Source: SYFY01 sp041752315
GTDB lineage: Bacteria > Pseudomonadota > Gammaproteobacteria > Pseudomonadales > Azotimanducaceae
DNA length: 64,000 nucleotides
Reading direction: 5' to 3'
Assembly: GCA_041752315.1 (NCBI GenBank)
Contig: JBGSHJ010000046.1
Coordinates: forward strand, 1-64,000
The position numbers and the translations under genes are program-made. Shown one piece after another: positions 1 through 8,160 of the stretch. Numbering within the stretch: the stretch's first letter is position 1; each line of letters starts with the position of its first letter. The notes beneath the pieces were generated by a model. It had not been told where the DNA came from, searched no databases, and saw nothing but the letters and a program-made list of their open reading frames with translations.

Positions 1-63
1 CGCGTCGCCAGCGCCCTTGAACGCGCCGGTGTCACGCGGGCGCCGGTGGCACGACCGTCATGA
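1..63 (+). CDS. C-terminal end of a gene cut by the window edge, possibly AtzE-type amidase
   Basis: Only the last 20 codons are present, ending in TGA at 61-63. The stop overlaps the ATG of the next gene as ATGA, so the two are probably translationally coupled. The next gene belongs to the AtzH/HpxZ family, which typically sits directly behind an AtzE-type amidase (amidase signature family). The visible residues, with a short helix-like LERAGV segment, are compatible with such a C-terminus but too few to prove it. The amidase identity is inferred from context only. Confidence 0.45.
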   Translation, partial: RVASALERAGVTRAPVARPS

Positions 64-464
64 GCGACCTGCGCATCAACGACCCCGGTACGCTCGCCGA
101 ACTGAGAGCGGAATTCGAGCGATACGAAGATGCGCTGGTGAACAACCGGGTGGCAATACTCGACGAACTGTTCTGGGACTCTCCGCTGACCATCCGCTAT
201 GGCACCGGGGAAAACCTGGTGGGATACGCAGCCATCCAGGCGTTTCGGGCAGGCCGCTCACCGGCAGGTCTCGCTCGTTCGCTGCGCAGCACCGTCATCA
301 CCACCTACGGCCGGGATATGGGTACGACGATGACCGAGTTTGTACGCGACGGGGCTCCGCGAGTACGCGACGGGACAACGCAGATCGGGCGACAAAGTCA
401 GACCTGGGTCCGATTTCCCGACGCGGGCTGGCGGGTTGTTGCAGCACACGTGAGCCTGCTCTGA
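60..464 (+). CDS. AtzH-like / HpxZ family protein (DUF3225, SnoaL-like fold)
   Basis: A 134-residue protein resembling HpxZ/AtzH (DUF3225), small NTF2/SnoaL-like proteins found next to amidases of oxalurate and cyanurate-type catabolism. Visible family features are the N-terminal helix ELRAEFERYEDALVNN, the FWDSPLTIRYG strand pair near residues 40-50, the GYAAIQAFRAGR segment near 60-70, and the C-terminal SQTWVRFPDAGWRVVAAHVS strands. The start ATG overlaps the stop of the upstream partial gene. The exact biochemical role is unclear; in the family it is an accessory subunit or stabiliser. The family call is good, the pathway uncertain. Confidence 0.75.
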   Translation: MSDLRINDPGTLAELRAEFERYEDALVNNRVAILDELFWDSPLTIRYGTGENLVGYAAIQAFRAGRSPAGLARSLRSTVITTYGRDMGTTMTEFVRDGAPRVRDGTTQIGRQSQTWVRFPDAGWRVVAAHVSLL

Positions 465-523
465 GTCTGCCGATCTGACGGACAAAACCGCTGCATCGCT
501 CCGACCTCGGACCAGACTTGGGG

Positions 524-529
524 TATAGT
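524..529 (+). promoter_or_regulatory. possible -10 element upstream of metG
   Basis: TATAGT lies 39 bases before the metG start in the short gap after the HpxZ-like gene. No convincing -35 hexamer is seen at the usual spacing, so this is only a suggestion for a promoter of the metG-rsx-nth block. Confidence 0.25.
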
Positions 530-567
530 CGCGACCGCCAAACCTGTCGGACAATTCGAGCCCGAGC

Positions 568-2625
568 ATGCCCCGCCGTATTCTTGTCACCAGCGCCTTG
601 CCCTACGCCAACGGGCAGATTCACCTCGGGCACCTGCTCGAGCATATCCAGACCGATATCTGGGTACGTTTCCAGCGCATGCGCGGTCATCAGGTGCTCT
701 ACGTCTGTGCGGATGACACACACGGCACCGCCACCATGCTGCGCGCCGAAAAGGAAGGCGTGACACCCGAGGTGCTCATCGAAGGACTGCGCGCCGACCA
801 CGTCCGAGACTTTCAGAGTTTCCTGGTTGCCCACGACAACTATTACTCCACGCACTCGCCCGAAAACCGCGAACTTTCCGAGCTGATCTACACACGGGCG
901 AAGGCAAACCAGCACATCTTCACTCAAGCGGTGGAGCAGCTGTACGATCCCCTCAGGAAGCTCTTTCTCGCAGACCGGTTTGTCAAGGGTGGCTGTCCTC
1001 GATGCAAGTCACCCGATCAGCCAGGCGACAATTGTGATGTCTGCGGTGCCACCTATGCTGCCACTGAACTGGTTGATCCCTACTCGATGATCTCCGGGGC
1101 GACGCCTGAACTACGCTCCAGCGAACACTTTTTTTTCGACCTGCAGGCGTTCACCGATCTGTTGCGCGACTGGCTGGTCAACGGCACGCAGCCCGAGGTC
1201 GCCAACAAGATGAAGGAATGGCTGGATGCCGGACTCAAACCATGGGATATCTCGCGTGATGCACCTTACTTCGGCTTTCTCATACCAGGGACAACCGACA
1301 AGTACTTCTATGTCTGGCTGGATGCGCCCATCGGGTACATGGCCAGCCTGAAGAATCTGCTCGCCAACCGGAACGACTTTTCGTTCGATGAGTTCTGGAA
1401 TCCAGAGGCCACCGATACGGAAGTGCACCACTTCATCGGCAAGGACATCATCAATTTCCATTGCCTGTTCTGGCCGGCACTCCTCACCGCGTCCGGATTC
1501 CGGCGTCCAACCCGTGTGCACGTGCATGGATTTGTCACGGTTGATGGCACCAAGATGTCCAAGTCGCGGGGTACCTTCATTGAAGCCGCCACCTACCTTG
1601 AGCACCTGCGTCCGGAGTATCTGCGTTATTACTACGCGACCAAGCTCAACGGCAGTGTTGATGACATCGACATCAACCTCGACGACTTCGTGCAGCGTGT
1701 CAACTCGGACCTCGTTGGCAAACTCGTGAACATTGCCAGTCGCTGCGCCGGTTTCATCACCAAACAGTTTGATGGCCAACTGGCCAGTGCCTTGCCGGAA
1801 CCTGAACTGTTCGCCGAATTTGCTGCAGCATCGAAACGAATTGCCGCGTGTTACGAAGTTGATGACACGGCACGGGCAGTGCGCGAGATCATGTCACTTG
1901 CAGACCGCGCCAATCAGTATGTTGCAGCCAGCGCACCCTGGACCCTGGCCAGGGATCCCGCCCGACGGGACGACGTGCAGGCAGTGTGCACGCAGGCGTT
2001 GAACCTCTTCCGTCAGTTGCTCATCTGGGTCAAGCCGGTGTTGCCGGAAATAACCGTGGCGGCAGAGAAATTCCTGAACGTGGCGCCACTGCTGTGGAGT
2101 GACTCCAGCGCACCGCTGGTCGGTCATCGAATCAATACCTATGTACCCTTGCTGACCCGACTCGAACGTGAGGCCATCGACCGTATGGTTGAAGCATCGA
2201 TCGCCGACCAGCAGGCTGCGGAGTCTGCATCTGCGCCAGGTCAGGTGAGTGTATCCAGCCCAGCTATTGTCAACCAGGAGACCGCAGTGACCGAGGCTGC
2301 CACCATTTCCATCGATGACTTTGCCAAGGTCAAACTGAAAGTGGCAAAAATTCTTGAGGCAAGCGCCGTTGAAGGTGCTGACAAACTGCTTCAGTTGCGG
2401 CTTGATCTGGGCGACCATCAACGAACCGTATTTTCCGGCATCAAGAGTGCCTACGACCCGGCCACCCTGGTTGGACGACTCACGGTGGTTGTGGCCAACC
2501 TTGCGCCACGCAAGATGCGATTTGGTGTTTCGGAAGGGATGGTTCTTGCTGCGGGGCCGGGCGGTGCTGATATCTTCCTCATCGCTCCGGACAGCGGAGC
2601 ACAGCCCGGTATGGACGTAACCTGA
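568..2625 (+). CDS. metG: methionyl-tRNA synthetase (MetG)
   Basis: A 685-residue class I aminoacyl-tRNA synthetase that charges tRNA-Met in the cytoplasm. The signature HLGH (HIGH motif) is at about residues 18-21 after PYANGQI, and the KMSKS loop appears as TKMSKSRGTF near residue 330. A zinc knuckle with two CxxC pairs (CPRC and CDVC) lies near residues 145-165. The C-terminal hundred residues form the tRNA-binding/dimerisation OB-fold domain (FAKVKLKVAKILEA, MRFGVSEGMVLA), typical of the E. coli-type enzyme of about 677 residues. The gene precedes the rsx operon by 14 bases, an arrangement seen in pseudomonad-like genomes. Confidence 0.97.
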   Translation: MPRRILVTSALPYANGQIHLGHLLEHIQTDIWVRFQRMRGHQVLYVCADDTHGTATMLRAEKEGVTPEVLIEGLRADHVRDFQSFLVAHDNYYSTHSPENRELSELIYTRAKANQHIFTQAVEQLYDPLRKLFLADRFVKGGCPRCKSPDQPGDNCDVCGATYAATELVDPYSMISGATPELRSSEHFFFDLQAFTDLLRDWLVNGTQPEVANKMKEWLDAGLKPWDISRDAPYFGFLIPGTTDKYFYVWLDAPIGYMASLKNLLANRNDFSFDEFWNPEATDTEVHHFIGKDIINFHCLFWPALLTASGFRRPTRVHVHGFVTVDGTKMSKSRGTFIEAATYLEHLRPEYLRYYYATKLNGSVDDIDINLDDFVQRVNSDLVGKLVNIASRCAGFITKQFDGQLASALPEPELFAEFAAASKRIAACYEVDDTARAVREIMSLADRANQYVAASAPWTLARDPARRDDVQAVCTQALNLFRQLLIWVKPVLPEITVAAEKFLNVAPLLWSDSSAPLVGHRINTYVPLLTRLEREAIDRMVEASIADQQAAESASAPGQVSVSSPAIVNQETAVTEAATISIDDFAKVKLKVAKILEASAVEGADKLLQLRLDLGDHQRTVFSGIKSAYDPATLVGRLTVVVANLAPRKMRFGVSEGMVLAAGPGGADIFLIAPDSGAQPGMDVT

Positions 2626-2639
2626 CCGGGGCAGGTGTC

Positions 2640-3218
2640 ATGGGCGAATTGCTGTCGATTCTCCTCGGTGCCATGCTGGTCAACAACTTCGTGCTCGCCC
2701 AGTTTCTCGGTCTGTGTCCGTTTTTCGGGACCACCCGCCAGTACGAAACGGCGATGGCCATGGGTCTGGCGACCACGTTCGTGCTCAGTCTCTCGGCCGG
2801 CCTGTGCCACGTCATCTACCATCAATTGCTGGTACCCTTCGAGCTTGGCTATCTGCAGATCATCACGTTTGTAGTCGTGGTCGCAGGGACTGTTCAGTTC
2901 ACCGAGCTCTACATCCGCGCAACCTGGCGCCAGCTGTATCAACTGCTTGGTATCTATCTGCCTCTCATCACCAGCAATTGTGCAGTTCTCGGCGTTGCCC
3001 TGTTATCGATCCAGCAGTCGCTTTCGTTTGTGCAAACCATGGTGTTTGCCATCGGTGCCGCGCTTGGATTCACCATGGTACTGGTGCTGTTTTCTGCACT
3101 GCGTGAACGACTGGATGCGAGCCGGAGTCCAGCGGCCATGCAGGGAACCCCACTGATGCTCATCAGTGCCGGGATCATGAGCCTTGCTTTTCTGGGCTTT
3201 GCCGGCCTGCGCGACTGA
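2640..3218 (+). CDS. rsxA: electron transport complex subunit RsxA/RnfA
   Basis: A 192-residue integral membrane subunit of the Rsx/Rnf complex, which couples electron transfer between ferredoxin and NAD to ion movement, or in enterobacteria keeps SoxR reduced. The protein shows about six hydrophobic segments and the family hallmarks LVNNFVLAQFLGLCPFFG at the N-terminus and ITSNCAVLGVAL mid-protein, including the conserved membrane cysteines. Length matches the E. coli protein (193). It starts 14 bases after metG and opens the block rsxABCDGE, whose genes are spaced by 6 bases or overlap. Confidence 0.96.
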   Translation: MGELLSILLGAMLVNNFVLAQFLGLCPFFGTTRQYETAMAMGLATTFVLSLSAGLCHVIYHQLLVPFELGYLQIITFVVVVAGTVQFTELYIRATWRQLYQLLGIYLPLITSNCAVLGVALLSIQQSLSFVQTMVFAIGAALGFTMVLVLFSALRERLDASRSPAAMQGTPLMLISAGIMSLAFLGFAGLRD

Positions 3219-3224
3219 CCTGCG

Positions 3225-3713
3225 ATGTTTGAAGCCCTCTCCATCATGCTCACACTGGTTGCCGTGGTGAGCGGCGGCCTGTGGTTGGCGGCGCTGAGGT
3301 GGCCGGATGAAGAAAGCAGCCTGGTTGCGGAGATCAACGCCCTGTTGCCACAGACACAGTGTGCCCAGTGCGGATATCCGGGTTGCCTGCCGTATGCACG
3401 CGCGATTGCCGATGGTGCATCCCTCGATCGGTGCGCACCAGGAGGCAGCGTCACTCATGATGCACTGATTCGCCTGTTGCCCGGGCATGATGCGGGTACA
3501 CGCCCGGCGAACCCGGCGATCCTGGTTGCATCCATCGACGAGGATCGCTGTATCGGCTGTTTCCTTTGTGTACCAGCCTGTCCCGTTGATGCAATTGTCG
3601 GCGCACCCCGGTTCATGCACTCGGTGCTGATTGATGCGTGCACGGGCTGCGGACTGTGCATTCCACCCTGTCCAGTGGACTGCATCAGATTGATTGCCCG
3701 CGGTGCCTCATGA
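3225..3713 (+). CDS. rsxB: electron transport complex subunit RsxB/RnfB (ferredoxin-like)
   Basis: A 162-residue iron-sulfur subunit. After one N-terminal membrane helix (residues 5-25) comes the CAQCGYPGC cluster motif with a later cysteine (4Fe-4S domain of the Fe-S type), followed by two ferredoxin-type CxxCxxCxxxCP motifs (CIGCFLCVPACP and CTGCGLCIPPCP). It is a little shorter than the E. coli subunit (192), lacking the extra C-terminal tail. The stop codon overlaps the rsxC start as ATGA, indicating translational coupling. Confidence 0.95.
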   Translation: MFEALSIMLTLVAVVSGGLWLAALRWPDEESSLVAEINALLPQTQCAQCGYPGCLPYARAIADGASLDRCAPGGSVTHDALIRLLPGHDAGTRPANPAILVASIDEDRCIGCFLCVPACPVDAIVGAPRFMHSVLIDACTGCGLCIPPCPVDCIRLIARGAS

Positions 3714-4960
3714 TCGGGGCAATAGCTGCTCCTCGCGTGCTTGGTTATCAGCTGGGCAGGAATTCCAGATGGTGTGTACAGCCCGGCGATCACGTGCTGA
3801 AAGGTTCGCCCATTGCCCAGGGTGAACGTTGGCAGCATGCCGCTGCATCAGGGGTGGTCACAAGTGTTTCAACGCTCGCCCTGATCGAAGTCCGGGAGGA
3901 CCAGCAGGAAGTCACGATGCCACCCCTCGATGCCGAAACGACCAGTGCCAGGGCGCTGATCGAGCGTGTGCAGACCGCCGGCATCGAGGGGCTTGGTGGA
4001 GCGGGCTATCCAACCCATCTCAAGTTGCTGGCAGCGATCCGTCACAAGGTGCACACCGTTGTCATCAACGCCATCGAATGCGAATCAGGGATCAACTGTG
4101 ACAAGGAGCTGGCGCGTTTTCATGCAGACAACCTGCTGCCGGCACTGACTGCCCTGCTGCGGTTGCCGGGGATCCATCAACTGACCATTGCCTGTTCGCC
4201 ACAATCCCGGCCAGCGATCACCGGCAAGTTCGAGATTCGCGAATTGCCACGGATCCAACCCACCGACGGTGAAGAAAGGCGGCTGCTCCGCACCCTGTTT
4301 GACGTCGACATTCCACGTCACGCCCTCCCGGTACAGGCGGGATATGTGGTCATCAACCTCGGCACACTCTTCGCCATCAGCGAAGCACTCGCGGGCATGG
4401 CACTGATTCGTCGATTGGTCACCTTGACTGATGGTGTTCGCTGGGTCCCCATCGGGGTGCCGATTGCCTCCCTGGTATCGACGCCGCTGTTCCGCTCGGG
4501 GGGACCTCTTTCCGGTGTGGTGTCCAGCCTCGCACAGAACACCGCGCATGCCTTTGTAAACAAGACCACCAACGCGATCTTCGAAGTCACACCGACGCCT
4601 GCGTTCGAATGCATCCGCTGCGGGCGCTGTGACGCGAGCTGTCCGGAACATCTGCCCGTGGCTCAGCTCCTGGCCTGTGCAGGTGCCGGCCAGGTCGCCC
4701 GGCTATCCGCACTGAAGCTGGAAAGCTGCATCCAGTGTGGCCTGTGCAATCCCGTATGTCCGAGCCATATCGACGTACTCGCAGGGCTGCGAACCGGACT
4801 CGTTTCACTGCACGAAGAACGGCAACGCAAGGTGCAGATGCAGGAGGCTCTTGCCCGTTCGTCACGACATGTCCATCGACTCGCAGAACTTGAGCGTGTC
4901 CAGGCCGACCGGCGTGCCGCACGGCTGGATCGACTCCGTCAGGACTCCAGTGATGACTGA
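3710..4960 (+). CDS. rsxC: electron transport complex subunit RsxC/RnfC
   Basis: A 416-residue soluble NADH/FMN-binding subunit of the Rsx complex. I place the start at ATG 3710 because it forms the ATGA overlap with rsxB and gives MIGAIAAPRV; a longer frame begins inside rsxB. The nucleotide-binding loop GIEGLGGAGYPTHLKL is near residues 85-100, followed by INAIECESGI, which matches Nqo1/RnfC. Two 4Fe-4S motifs (CIRCGRCDASCP and CIQCGLCNPVCP) are near residues 305 and 345. The protein ends shortly after them and lacks the long Ala/Lys-rich repeat tail of the E. coli protein (740 residues). The N-terminal region is also short. Confidence 0.94.
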   Translation: MIGAIAAPRVLGYQLGRNSRWCVQPGDHVLKGSPIAQGERWQHAAASGVVTSVSTLALIEVREDQQEVTMPPLDAETTSARALIERVQTAGIEGLGGAGYPTHLKLLAAIRHKVHTVVINAIECESGINCDKELARFHADNLLPALTALLRLPGIHQLTIACSPQSRPAITGKFEIRELPRIQPTDGEERRLLRTLFDVDIPRHALPVQAGYVVINLGTLFAISEALAGMALIRRLVTLTDGVRWVPIGVPIASLVSTPLFRSGGPLSGVVSSLAQNTAHAFVNKTTNAIFEVTPTPAFECIRCGRCDASCPEHLPVAQLLACAGAGQVARLSALKLESCIQCGLCNPVCPSHIDVLAGLRTGLVSLHEERQRKVQMQEALARSSRHVHRLAELERVQADRRAARLDRLRQDSSDD

Positions 4961-5843
4961 TCACCGCAGCACACGCCATGTAATGTTGTGGGTCGCCGGT
5001 GCACTCATGCCTGCATTGCTGACGGCCTGTTACTGGTTCGGTTGGCAGGTGCTGGTCCAGGCAGCCGTCGCATTGGCAGCCTCCGTTGTGACGGAACTGA
5101 TCTGCCTGCGCCTGCGTGCAGCGCCCCTGGTTGCGCTGGGTGACGGCAGCGCCATGGTGACCGCATTGCTGATCACCATGTCATTGCCACCCGCCACTCC
5201 GATCGGAGTTACCGTCGCCGCCGTCGTCCTGGCCATTGGCCTCGGCAAACACGCCTTTGGCGGCCTTGGACAGAACCTCTTCAACCCGGCCATGGTGGGG
5301 TACGCCATGGTTCTCGTTTCCTTCCCGGCCGCGCTGGCAGCATGGCCTGTACCCACCGATGCCGTGAGTGGTGCGACCCTGCTTGATGTGATGAAACATG
5401 ACCAGGGTCGCACGCTTGCGGAACTTCGGTTGGACCCGGTATCGGGTGGCACGGGAGCCTGGGGTTTTGAGTGGATCGCTGCCGCGTCATTGGCAGGTGG
5501 ATTGTTGCTCATGGCAAAAGGTCTGCTCGCGTGGCGCGTCAGCATTGGCGTTCTGGTCACCTGCGGCCTGCTGGCGATTACCCTGCACGACGGCGGCAGC
5601 ACCAACAGCCTTGGCACCCCTGTCCAGCAATGGTTCTCTGGAGGTCTCATTCTGGCAGCGTTTTTTGTTGCCACCGATCCGGTAACACATCCACGTTCAC
5701 ACACCGCACAGTGGCTGTTCGCACTGGTGGTCGGCAGTACCATCATGGCCATTCGTGGTTTTGGCAACTATCCCGACGGCATCGCGTTTGGCATATTGCT
5801 GGGCAATGCCTGTACCCCATGGCTGGATCGACGTTGGCCATGA
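4953..5843 (+). CDS. rsxD: electron transport complex subunit RsxD/RnfD
   Basis: A 296-residue multi-spanning membrane subunit that carries covalently bound FMN. The start is taken as ATG 4953, overlapping the rsxC end by 8 bases; a GTG one codon earlier is an alternative. The flavinylation site is the threonine in DAVSGATLLD near residue 145. Also visible are LGDGSAMVTALLITMSLPP and KHAFGGLGQNLFNPAMVGYA, hallmark segments of RnfD/NqrB. The C-terminal half has the FFVATDPVTHP and NYPDGIAFGILLGNACTP motifs. It is shorter than E. coli RsxD (352), mostly at the N-terminus. Confidence 0.95.
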   Translation: MTDHRSTRHVMLWVAGALMPALLTACYWFGWQVLVQAAVALAASVVTELICLRLRAAPLVALGDGSAMVTALLITMSLPPATPIGVTVAAVVLAIGLGKHAFGGLGQNLFNPAMVGYAMVLVSFPAALAAWPVPTDAVSGATLLDVMKHDQGRTLAELRLDPVSGGTGAWGFEWIAAASLAGGLLLMAKGLLAWRVSIGVLVTCGLLAITLHDGGSTNSLGTPVQQWFSGGLILAAFFVATDPVTHPRSHTAQWLFALVVGSTIMAIRGFGNYPDGIAFGILLGNACTPWLDRRWP

Positions 5844-6343
5844 ACTCTCGCACTCGCGGCTTCCTGGTGCTGATGGCCACGACGCTGGTGGCGATTTCGA
5901 CGCTGGCCGCTGTCCATGAGGCCACCCGCAGTCGGGTGGAAGGCAATCGGGCACGGGCGCTGTGGCGTCACGCGCAGGCGCTCACCGGCATTGATGACCT
6001 GCATCTGCGCGGGACGCCGCCAGCCGCAGGTTCGACGATCCGGCTGGAGGACGGTCGTCGTCTCCTGTTTGGCTCCGTGGAGGGATATGGGGGTCCCATC
6101 GATTTCCTGACTCTCTTGACACCGACACGGACCATTGCTGGAATCCGGGTGACTCGACACCAGGAGACTCCGGGCATCGCCGATTTCATCGACCAGCCGG
6201 ACTCTGAATGGCTGCACCAGTTCATCGGTCTTGATGCTGGCTCACTGAACCTGATCGATGGTGTGACCGGCGCGACGATTACCACCAGTGCCATTCGCCG
6301 TGGCGTGCATGGACTTGTCAACCAGGTCGGGGATCTGCCATGA
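5840..6343 (+). CDS. rsxG: electron transport complex subunit RsxG/RnfG
   Basis: A 167-residue periplasmic FMN-binding subunit anchored by an N-terminal helix (residues 7-25, FLVLMATTLVAISTLAAV). The covalent FMN site is the SGAT-type motif VTGATITTSAI near residue 145, the second threonine being the expected attachment residue. The start ATG overlaps the rsxD stop (ATGA) and the end overlaps the rsxE start by 4 bases. The middle domain is compact and the protein is somewhat shorter than E. coli RsxG (206), but the key flavin motif and HQETPGIAD are retained. Confidence 0.93.
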   Translation: MNSRTRGFLVLMATTLVAISTLAAVHEATRSRVEGNRARALWRHAQALTGIDDLHLRGTPPAAGSTIRLEDGRRLLFGSVEGYGGPIDFLTLLTPTRTIAGIRVTRHQETPGIADFIDQPDSEWLHQFIGLDAGSLNLIDGVTGATITTSAIRRGVHGLVNQVGDLP

Positions 6344-6984
6344 CTGCCGCTTCGATTGCCGTTGCGGGGATGGTTGAACGCAATCCGGCATGGGTTCAGA
6401 TGCTCGGGCTGTGTCCGTTGCTGGCCGTTTCTTCCAGTGTTGTCAATGCCCTGGGTCTGGCGGCAGCATCCACACTCGTTCTCATCGGCAGCAACACGAT
6501 CATTTCCCTGATGCGAAAGCTGCTTCCGGAGTTTGCCAGGCTGCCGGCTTTCATGTTGCTGATCGCGAGCCTGACCACACTCGCCGTCATGCTGATGGAA
6601 GCGTTTGCGTACGAACTTTATCTCGGTATCGCGCTGTTTGTGCAGATCATCGTCACCAACTGCATCATTCTCGGCCGGGCCGAAGCGTTTGCCAGCCGGC
6701 AACCTGCCTGGCCTGCGTTTCTTGATGCACTGGGTACCGCTGCCGGGTTTGCGACCGCCTTGATCATTCTGGGCGGCGTGCGTGAAGTGATCGGCCACGG
6801 CACCTTGTTCGCAAACCTCGATCAATTGCTGGGCGCAGGTGCTGCAAACCTGACGATCCGGATTCTCCCGGAGCACCAGCGTCTGCTGCTGGCGGCGCTG
6901 CCACCCGGTGCCTTCATGGTTGCCGGCCTGCTCATGGCGCTGGGCCGCAGGCTGTCGCAACAGCCGATCCAGTCAGGAGATTGA
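6340..6984 (+). CDS. rsxE: electron transport complex subunit RsxE/RnfE
   Basis: A 214-residue membrane subunit, paralogous to RsxA, with about six helices. Diagnostic segments are ERNPAWVQMLGLCPLLAVS at the N-terminus and IVTNCIILGRAEAFASR near residue 100, including membrane cysteines proposed to bind an iron-sulfur cluster at the RsxA/E interface. It overlaps rsxG by 4 bases. The nth gene follows 4 bases later, so this subunit ends the transporter part of the operon. Confidence 0.95.
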   Translation: MTAASIAVAGMVERNPAWVQMLGLCPLLAVSSSVVNALGLAAASTLVLIGSNTIISLMRKLLPEFARLPAFMLLIASLTTLAVMLMEAFAYELYLGIALFVQIIVTNCIILGRAEAFASRQPAWPAFLDALGTAAGFATALIILGGVREVIGHGTLFANLDQLLGAGAANLTIRILPEHQRLLLAALPPGAFMVAGLLMALGRRLSQQPIQSGD

Positions 6985-6988
6985 TGAG

Positions 6989-7618
6989 TTGAGAAGCGCC
7001 GATGCCGCCCTCATGTTCGCCCGTCTGCAGGCAACCATGCCGGCCCCGACCACCGAGCTGAACTATTCCACACCTTTCCAGTTGCTGATCGCCGTCATGC
7101 TGTCTGCACAGGCCACGGATGTCAGTGTCAACAAAGCCACGCAACCGCTGTTTGCACGCTACGGGACACCCGCGCAGATCAAGCGACTCGGCGTGACGCG
7201 ACTGAAGAGTTACATCCGCACCATCGGCCTGTACAACACCAAGGCCCAGAACGTGGTGAAAACCTGTGCCATTCTCATTGAGCAGCATGGTGGGGAAGTA
7301 CCGCAGGATCGGGAATCGCTGGAAGCACTCCCCGGTGTCGGACGCAAAACCGCCAACGTCGTTCTCAATACCGCGTTTGGACACCCGACCATTGCGGTGG
7401 ATACACACATCTTTCGAGTCGCCAATCGGACGGGCCTGGCACCAGGCAAGGATGTTCGCGTGGTCGAAGATCGATTGATGCAGGCAGTTCCCGAGGAGTA
7501 CAGGAAAGACGCGCACCACTGGCTGATCCTGCATGGGCGTTACACCTGCATCGCACGCAGGCCAAAGTGTTCAGCCTGCACGATTGCCGACCTGTGTGAA
7601 TACGGCGAGAAAGTGTAA
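6989..7618 (+). CDS. nth: endonuclease III (DNA glycosylase/AP lyase)
   Basis: A 209-residue base-excision repair enzyme that removes oxidised pyrimidines. I choose the TTG start at 6989 because an AGGAG Shine-Dalgarno sequence sits 9 bases upstream and the resulting length matches E. coli Nth (211); an internal ATG lies at 7013. The helix-hairpin-helix with catalytic lysine is LPGVGRKTANVV, the catalytic aspartate is in AVDTHIFRV, and the 4Fe-4S loop C-x6-C-x2-C-x5-C is at the C-terminus (CIARRPKCSACTIADLC). It is the usual last gene behind rsxE. Confidence 0.96.
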   Translation: MRSADAALMFARLQATMPAPTTELNYSTPFQLLIAVMLSAQATDVSVNKATQPLFARYGTPAQIKRLGVTRLKSYIRTIGLYNTKAQNVVKTCAILIEQHGGEVPQDRESLEALPGVGRKTANVVLNTAFGHPTIAVDTHIFRVANRTGLAPGKDVRVVEDRLMQAVPEEYRKDAHHWLILHGRYTCIARRPKCSACTIADLCEYGEKV

Positions 7619-7705
7619 ACGGCCGGGACTGCGGGTCCTGTCCGGAGCGGTGCATCCATGCACCACCTGCAACCCGCCTTTGCCACCTTCCGGGGCAGAC
7701 GTGGC

Positions 7706-7939
7706 TCACTGCGGCTGTTTGCGCGTCTCCCAATAGATGGCAATGCCGGCCGCAACCACCGCAGCGCCCATGGCAACACCTGCCGCCACCGGGAATACCG
7801 CCGCACCGGCTACTCCAAAGGCTCCCATGCGCAGGCCAAGCCCGAGCAGTGCCATTGAAGTCCCAGCCGCGGAAGAAGATTGGGCGGTGTTGCCGCCTCC
7901 GGAAACGATGCCGATTTCCTCACCAGTCAGTTCTCGCAT
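7706..7939 (-). CDS. small peptide with colicin-V-type double-glycine leader (bacteriocin-like)
   Basis: A 77-residue peptide. The first 15 residues, MRELTGEEIGIVSGG, follow the pattern of Gram-negative double-glycine leaders such as that of microcin V, with the conserved hydrophobic positions and VSGG before the predicted cleavage point. The remaining 60 or so residues are rich in Gly and Ala, with a hydrophobic stretch (residues 28-68) and a short charged tail ending in TRKQPQ, as in class II bacteriocins and microcins. AGGA lies 8 bases before the ATG, supporting expression. No C39-peptidase transporter, HlyD-like partner or immunity gene is visible in the window. The gene is convergent with nth. 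Leader assignment is good; antibacterial function is inference. Confidence 0.65.
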   Translation of the reverse strand: MRELTGEEIGIVSGGGNTAQSSSAAGTSMALLGLGLRMGAFGVAGAAVFPVAAGVAMGAAVVAAGIAIYWETRKQPQ

Positions 7940-8126
7940 GTTTGCTTTCCTGTCAGTTGTCTTGGGTGTGGCGATGACAGGCTCCGTCGGGACGAAGCCG
8001 GTCTTTCGCGCCCGATCAACTTAAGTCCGGCAGCGTGATATCACGGTGAGATTGCGGTCATATCAGTTTGCAGAGATCGGTGGCTGCCGTCGTGCGAATT
8101 CACGCATTCGCAAACGGGAGCCCCAA

Positions 8127-8160
8127 TCTCCGGCTGACAGTCTCCGGCTGACAGTGTCAG
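8127..8160. repeat. 14-bp perfect tandem duplication plus small palindrome
   Basis: TCTCCGGCTGACAG occurs twice head to tail at 8127-8140 and 8141-8154. Overlapping it, CTGACA-G-TGTCAG at 8148-8160 is a perfect palindrome that includes the stop codon of the LLM oxidoreductase on the minus strand. It lies in the gap between that gene and the promoter side of the double-glycine peptide and may fold as a weak transcript end. Confidence 0.6.
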
